Of a DNA stretch of 9,132 bases, positions 6,361-9,132 are shown piece after piece. How positions within the stretch are numbered: position 1 is the first letter of the stretch; each line of letters begins with the position of its first letter. The stretch covers positions 1-9,132 of the forward strand of contig DAICZK010000054.1 of assembly GCA_027311185.1 (NCBI GenBank), written 5' to 3'. Both the position numbers and the translations under genes were made by a program. The DNA is from Sulfuriferula sp. Lineage in GTDB: Bacteria; Pseudomonadota; Gammaproteobacteria; Burkholderiales; Sulfuriferulaceae. The notes beneath the pieces are model-generated. The model did no database searches and was not told the DNA's origin. It saw only the letters and a program-made list of their open reading frames with translations.

Positions 6361-7311
6361 GTGGCCTACGATAGTTTGATGGTGTTTGCCGGCAACGCGA
6401 ATCCTCGCTTGGCAGAGGATGTCGTGCGCCACCTTAATATTCATCTGGGGCGGGCGACCGTCGCGCGCTTTTCTGATGGCGAAGTGATGGTCGAATTGCT
6501 CGAACATGTCCGCGGTAAGGATGTGTTCGTGCTGCAGTCTACCTGTTCCCCGACCAACGATAGCCTGATGGAAATCATGGTGATGGTCGACGCGCTACGC
6601 CGGGCCTCGGCCGGGCGGATCACTGCCGCGATTCCATATTTCGGCTACGCCCGCCAGGATCGGCGGCCGCGGTCGGCACGGGTCGCGATCACCGCCAAAG
6701 TCGTGGCCAACATGTTGACCGGAGCAGGGATAGACCGGCTGCTGACGATGGATCTGCATGCGGACCAGATTCAGGGGTTTTTCGACATCCCGGTCGACAA
6801 TATCTACGCGTCGCCGATATTGCTGGGCGATGTGTGGAAGCAGTCGTATCCCGATCTGGTAGTCGTGTCGCCGGATGTGGGCGGGGTGGTGCGCGCCCGG
6901 GCGCTGGCCAAGCGGCTGGAATCCGATCTGGCCATTATCGACAAACGTCGCCCCAAGCCGAATGTGGCTAAAGTCATGAACATTATCGGCGATGTCGAAG
7001 GCCGCACCTGCGTCATCATGGACGATATGGTCGACACCGCCAATACCTTGTGCGAGGCCGCGCAAGCATTGAAAGACCGCGGTGCCCGGCGGGTGCTGGC
7101 TTATTGTACGCACCCGGTACTGTCCGGAACGGCGGTGCAGCGCATCAATCAATCGGCGCTGGACGAGCTGGTGGTCACCGATACTATTCCGTTGCGCGAC
7201 GATGCAAAAGCGAGCCCGCGCATCCGTCAGCTGTCGGTGGCGGAATTGCTGGCGGAGACGATGCGCCGTATCAGTAACGAAGATTCAGTCAGTTCGTTGT
7301 TTATGGAATGA
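6361..7311 (+). CDS. prs: Ribose-phosphate pyrophosphokinase (PRPP synthetase)
   Basis: Makes PRPP from ribose 5-phosphate and ATP for purine, pyrimidine, NAD, histidine and tryptophan synthesis; cytoplasmic, class I. The 316 residues match the family length (E. coli 315). Visible motifs are [25 protein letters not shown], the catalytic-site [12 protein letters not shown] (D131, H133), the flexible loop IDKRRPKPN, and the PRPP-binding signature [12 protein letters not shown] (D221, D222, D225). The last has asparagine where many enzymes have glycine in DTxGT-type loops. The start is GTG, preceded by GGGGTAAG (6351-6358), and is fixed by the conserved N-terminus [14 protein letters not shown]. 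The upstream terminator leaves about 35 nt for a promoter, and none is obvious. rplY follows after 123 bp. Confidence 0.97.
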   Translation: MAYDSLMVFAGNANPRLAEDVVRHLNIHLGRATVARFSDGEVMVELLEHVRGKDVFVLQSTCSPTNDSLMEIMVMVDALRRASAGRITAAIPYFGYARQDRRPRSARVAITAKVVANMLTGAGIDRLLTMDLHADQIQGFFDIPVDNIYASPILLGDVWKQSYPDLVVVSPDVGGVVRARALAKRLESDLAIIDKRRPKPNVAKVMNIIGDVEGRTCVIMDDMVDTANTLCEAAQALKDRGARRVLAYCTHPVLSGTAVQRINQSALDELVVTDTIPLRDDAKASPRIRQLSVAELLAETMRRISNEDSVSSLFME

Positions 7312-7316
7312 AGGTC

Positions 7317-7352
7317 GGCAGGCGCGTGGAGCTTCTGGGTTGCGCGCCTGCC
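7317..7352 (+). promoter_or_regulatory. Perfect 10-bp GC-rich hairpin between prs and rplY
   Basis: GGCAGGCGCG (7317-7326) and CGCGCCTGCC (7343-7352) are exact reverse complements around a 16-nt loop, starting 6 nt after the prs stop. No T-run follows, so it is not a standard intrinsic terminator. It may protect the prs mRNA 3' end, or be part of a structured rplY leader. Confidence 0.6.
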
Positions 7353-7357
7353 ATGGT

Positions 7358-7384
7358 ATTCATCGTCTGGTCGCGGGGATGAAT
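7358..7384 (+). promoter_or_regulatory. Second hairpin in the rplY leader
   Basis: ATTCATC (7358-7364) and GATGAAT (7378-7384) form a perfect 7-bp stem with a 13-nt loop, only 5 nt after the previous hairpin. The rplY Shine-Dalgarno (GGAG, 7425-7428) lies about 40 nt downstream in weakly structured sequence. Two consecutive stems in a ribosomal-protein leader suggest a control element; function is inferred. Confidence 0.4.
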
Positions 7385-7434
7385 TAACTTTGGATTGTCG
7401 ATGTGATGACAGTCTTTATTAACTGGAGTAGAAA

Positions 7435-8028
7435 ATGGAAGTAATTGCTCAAAAACGTGACGTACAGGGTAAGGGTGCGAGCCGCCGCCTGCGTCGTACC
7501 GGCAAAACGCCGGGAGTCATTTACGGCGGGGACAAACCCGCGGTGAATATCCAGCTGGATCATAACGCATTGTATTACGCTCTGAAACGCGAGTCGTTTC
7601 ATGCGTCGGTGTTGACTATCGCTGTGGACGGCGAAAAAGAAGCCGTGTTGCTGCGTGATTTCGTCATGCATCCGTTTCGTATCGAAGTTCAGCACGTGGA
7701 CTTTCAACGCGTAGACAAAAACCACAAAATCCACGTCAGCGTGCCACTGCATTTTATCAACGCCGACATCGCGCCGGGCGTCAAACTGACGGGCGGCAAC
7801 GTCAGCCATATCATGACGGAGCTCGCAGTCTCCTGTCTGGCTGAGAACCTTCCCGAGTTCGTCGAGGTCGACCTGTCGGGGTTGGCGGCCGGTCACTCGA
7901 TACATTTGTCCGAACTGACGCTGCCTGCCGGAGTTGAAGCCGTGCTTCTGGTCAAGGGTGAAGATCCTGCCGTGGCGACGATTACCGTGCCACGCGGTGC
8001 GGCAACGGAAGAAGAAGTGGCCGTCTGA
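7435..8028 (+). CDS. rplY: 50S ribosomal protein L25, long (TL5/CTC) form
   Basis: Binds 5S rRNA in the large ribosomal subunit. The 197-aa product has the N-terminal 5S-binding L25 domain (about 1-92), with [18 protein letters not shown] and PGVIYGG near its start. It is followed by the TL5-type C-terminal beta domain (about 98-185), with [18 protein letters not shown] and [21 protein letters not shown] short acidic tail, TEEEVAV, ends it. E. coli L25 has only the first domain (94 aa); the two-domain form is usual in betaproteobacteria and many other bacteria. The ATG at 7435 has a good Shine-Dalgarno, GGAG at 7425-7428. pth begins 14 nt after the stop. Two leader hairpins upstream may control its synthesis. 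Confidence 0.97.
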   Translation: MEVIAQKRDVQGKGASRRLRRTGKTPGVIYGGDKPAVNIQLDHNALYYALKRESFHASVLTIAVDGEKEAVLLRDFVMHPFRIEVQHVDFQRVDKNHKIHVSVPLHFINADIAPGVKLTGGNVSHIMTELAVSCLAENLPEFVEVDLSGLAAGHSIHLSELTLPAGVEAVLLVKGEDPAVATITVPRGAATEEEVAV

Positions 8029-8042
8029 TTTGCCGCTGACCC

Positions 8043-8615
8043 ATGACGGCGATTCGGCTGATAGTGGGGTTGGGCAATCCTGGCCGCGAATATGCCGCGA
8101 CGCGGCATAATGCGGGGTTTTGGTGGGTGACGCAATGCGCGGGAGTCATGCGCGTGACGTTGAAGCCGGAATCTCGCTTTTTTGCTATTGCGGGCCGCAG
8201 CGCTGAGCCTGCCGTATACCTGCTCATGCCACAGACTTTCATGAATCTGAGCGGCAAGGCTGTCGCCGCATTGATGCGTTTTTATAAAATCGGCGCTTGC
8301 GAGATGCTGGTCGTGCATGACGAACTGGATCTGCCTCCCGGGACGGCGCGGCTGAAACAGGGCGGTGGCTCGGGCGGGCATAACGGCTTGAAGGACATTG
8401 CCGCGCAACTGGGCACCCCGCAATTCTGGCGGCTGCGTCTCGGCATCGGTCATCCGGGCGCCAAGCAGGATGTGGCTGCTTATGTGCTCAAGCCCCCGCG
8501 TAGTGAAGAGGCCGACTTGCTGCAACATTCCATAGCACAAAGTCTGGTACTATTGCCGGAAATGCTCCGGGGAGATTTCGCGACGGCGATGCTGAAATTG
8601 CACACTAAAGTATGA
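8043..8615 (+). CDS. pth: Peptidyl-tRNA hydrolase
   Basis: Cleaves the ester bond of peptidyl-tRNAs released prematurely from ribosomes, recycling tRNA; cytoplasmic and usually essential. The 190 aa product has all the expected residues: N12 in LGNPG, catalytic H22 in [10 protein letters not shown]68 in [10 protein letters not shown]93 in [10 protein letters not shown], and N114 in [12 protein letters not shown], followed by [10 protein letters not shown]. Length is similar to the E. coli enzyme (194 aa). The ATG at 8043 is 14 nt after rplY and has no clear ribosome-binding site, suggesting coupling with rplY. In many relatives ychF comes next; here a TetR-type gene does. Confidence 0.97.
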   Translation: MTAIRLIVGLGNPGREYAATRHNAGFWWVTQCAGVMRVTLKPESRFFAIAGRSAEPAVYLLMPQTFMNLSGKAVAALMRFYKIGACEMLVVHDELDLPPGTARLKQGGGSGGHNGLKDIAAQLGTPQFWRLRLGIGHPGAKQDVAAYVLKPPRSEEADLLQHSIAQSLVLLPEMLRGDFATAMLKLHTKV

Positions 8616-8661
8616 CTAGGAGCGTAGGCGTAATGTGGGCAATTCTGCGTAAATAAAAATT

Positions 8662-8691
8662 ATATGGCATAAAAAATCATGCATATTTTTT
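8662..8691 (+). promoter_or_regulatory. AT-rich palindrome before the TetR gene: operator or weak terminator of pth
   Basis: Two overlapping readings are possible. First, ATATGGCAT (8662-8670) pairs with ATGCATAT (8679-8686) with one bulged G, and T-runs to 8691 follow: a weak terminator for the rplY-pth unit. Second, 8672-8691 is an imperfect 20-bp palindrome centred on ATGCAT with flanking A5 and T5, of the size bound by a TetR dimer, ending 27 bp before the TetR start codon. The gap 8616-8718 is clearly more AT-rich than the genes around it. Confidence 0.4.
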
Positions 8692-8718
8692 CGGCAGTTT
8701 TTGACAGGATCAGGATAA

Positions 8719-9132
8719 ATGGCTGAGCGTAGAGTGCCGCAGACCGGTCAAAACGCTGTAAAGTTTGTTATCGACCGGCGTGAGCAAATTCTGGATGCGG
8801 CGCAGGATATTGTACAGCGCGGCAGCTATACCAGTTTCGGTTACCGCGAGCTCAGTCTGGCTGTCGGTATACGCAAAGCGAGCATCCATTATCATTTTCC
8901 CAAAAAAGAAGATCTGGTTTTGGCGCTGGTGCAGCGTTATACCCGCAATTTCGTGCATTCTCTAGAATCTATAGAGACCGAGTTTCAGCTCCCTGCCGAA
9001 CAGCTTGATGCATATTTTGCGCTGTTTGAAGCGACACTGGCGCAATCGAATAACGAGAAGTGCTGCCTGGCCGGTGTGATGGGGGCTGAAATTGGCGCAC
9101 TGCCCGAATTTGTGCGGGAAGAAATCCTAGAC
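8719..9132 (+). CDS. TetR/AcrR-family transcriptional regulator, 3'-truncated by the window edge
   Basis: The open frame runs from ATG 8719 to the last base, giving 138 residues with no stop. The N-terminal DNA-binding domain is clear: REQILDAAQDIVQRGSYTSF (about 21-40), YRELSLAVGIRKASIHYHF with the recognition helix around 51-60, and then PKKEDLVLALVQRY. The ligand-binding part begins near residue 75 and includes KCCLAGVMGAE (114-124) and ALPEFVREEI. This pattern is common in TetR regulators of efflux or detoxification genes, but ligand and targets cannot be told. About 50-60 residues are probably missing. The start is supported by AGGA at 8706-8709, 9 nt upstream. An exact TTGACA at 8701-8706 has no usable -10. 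The regulated gene probably lies outside the window. Confidence 0.92.
   Translation, partial: MAERRVPQTGQNAVKFVIDRREQILDAAQDIVQRGSYTSFGYRELSLAVGIRKASIHYHFPKKEDLVLALVQRYTRNFVHSLESIETEFQLPAEQLDAYFALFEATLAQSNNEKCCLAGVMGAEIGALPEFVREEILD

Noticed and set aside
7317..7352. Reading the GC-rich hairpin after prs as an intrinsic terminator.
   Set aside because: No T-run follows the stem and the loop is long, so it was listed as a regulatory or stability element instead.
7384..7905. A 173-codon minus-strand open frame opposite rplY.
   Set aside because: It is antisense to a certain ribosomal protein gene and has no domain or independent start signal.
7893..8540. A 215-codon minus-strand open frame across rplY and pth.
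   Set aside because: Both plus-strand genes have complete conserved motifs, and the antisense product shows no motif. It is a shadow frame.
8701..8706. Exact TTGACA as a -35 box for the TetR gene.
   Set aside because: The start codon is 13 bases further on, and no -10 fits before or just after it.

Overview
This is a stretch of core chromosome from a Gram-negative proteobacterium, most likely a betaproteobacterium (inference). The evidence is an HD-domain CCA-adding enzyme, a heptose-bisphosphate phosphatase (LPS core), LolB (outer-membrane lipoprotein sorting), IspE (MEP isoprenoid pathway), a two-domain ribosomal protein L25, and the gene order TPR protein-lolB-ispE-tRNA-Gln-prs-rplY-pth. 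That order, with small changes, is shared by beta- and gammaproteobacteria, including Pseudomonas. All genes are on the + strand. I see no insertion sequences, phage genes, CRISPR array or long repeats, and no gene-free stretch longer than about 125 bases.

Region 1 (1-2888) holds the 3' two-thirds of cca, a 119-bp gap with a possible terminator and a promoter, then the tightly packed cluster gmhB-plsC-YgjP-like metallopeptidase. gmhB and plsC overlap by one base; plsC and the peptidase gene overlap by 26. This cluster serves envelope building (LPS heptose and phosphatidic acid). The gmhB promoter sits so close to its ATG that the mRNA may be leaderless.

Region 2 (2889-6325) is an envelope/isoprenoid operon: an exported, cysteine-free TPR protein in the position of Pseudomonas LbcA, then lolB, ispE and tRNA-Gln(UUG). 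The spacings are 3, 1 and 25 nt, and a strong intrinsic terminator follows the tRNA. A consensus TATAAT in the last codons of ispE could give the tRNA its own promoter.

Region 3 (6326-8615) is prs (PRPP synthetase), rplY (L25) and pth (peptidyl-tRNA hydrolase). The prs-rplY gap holds two consecutive perfect inverted repeats that lack U-tracts, which suggests a structured rplY leader rather than a terminator.

Region 4 (8616-9132) is an AT-rich gap with an imperfect palindrome, followed by the start of a TetR/AcrR-family regulator cut by the window edge. In many relatives ychF follows pth, so this is where the conserved block appears to end.

The window is mostly well-known housekeeping genes and I found no convincing new system. 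The points most worth a second look are the regulatory and RNA details: the rplY leader hairpins, the nested tRNA-Gln unit with its A1-U72 end pair, the possibly leaderless gmhB, the missing lipobox in the LbcA-like protein, and the TetR palindrome.
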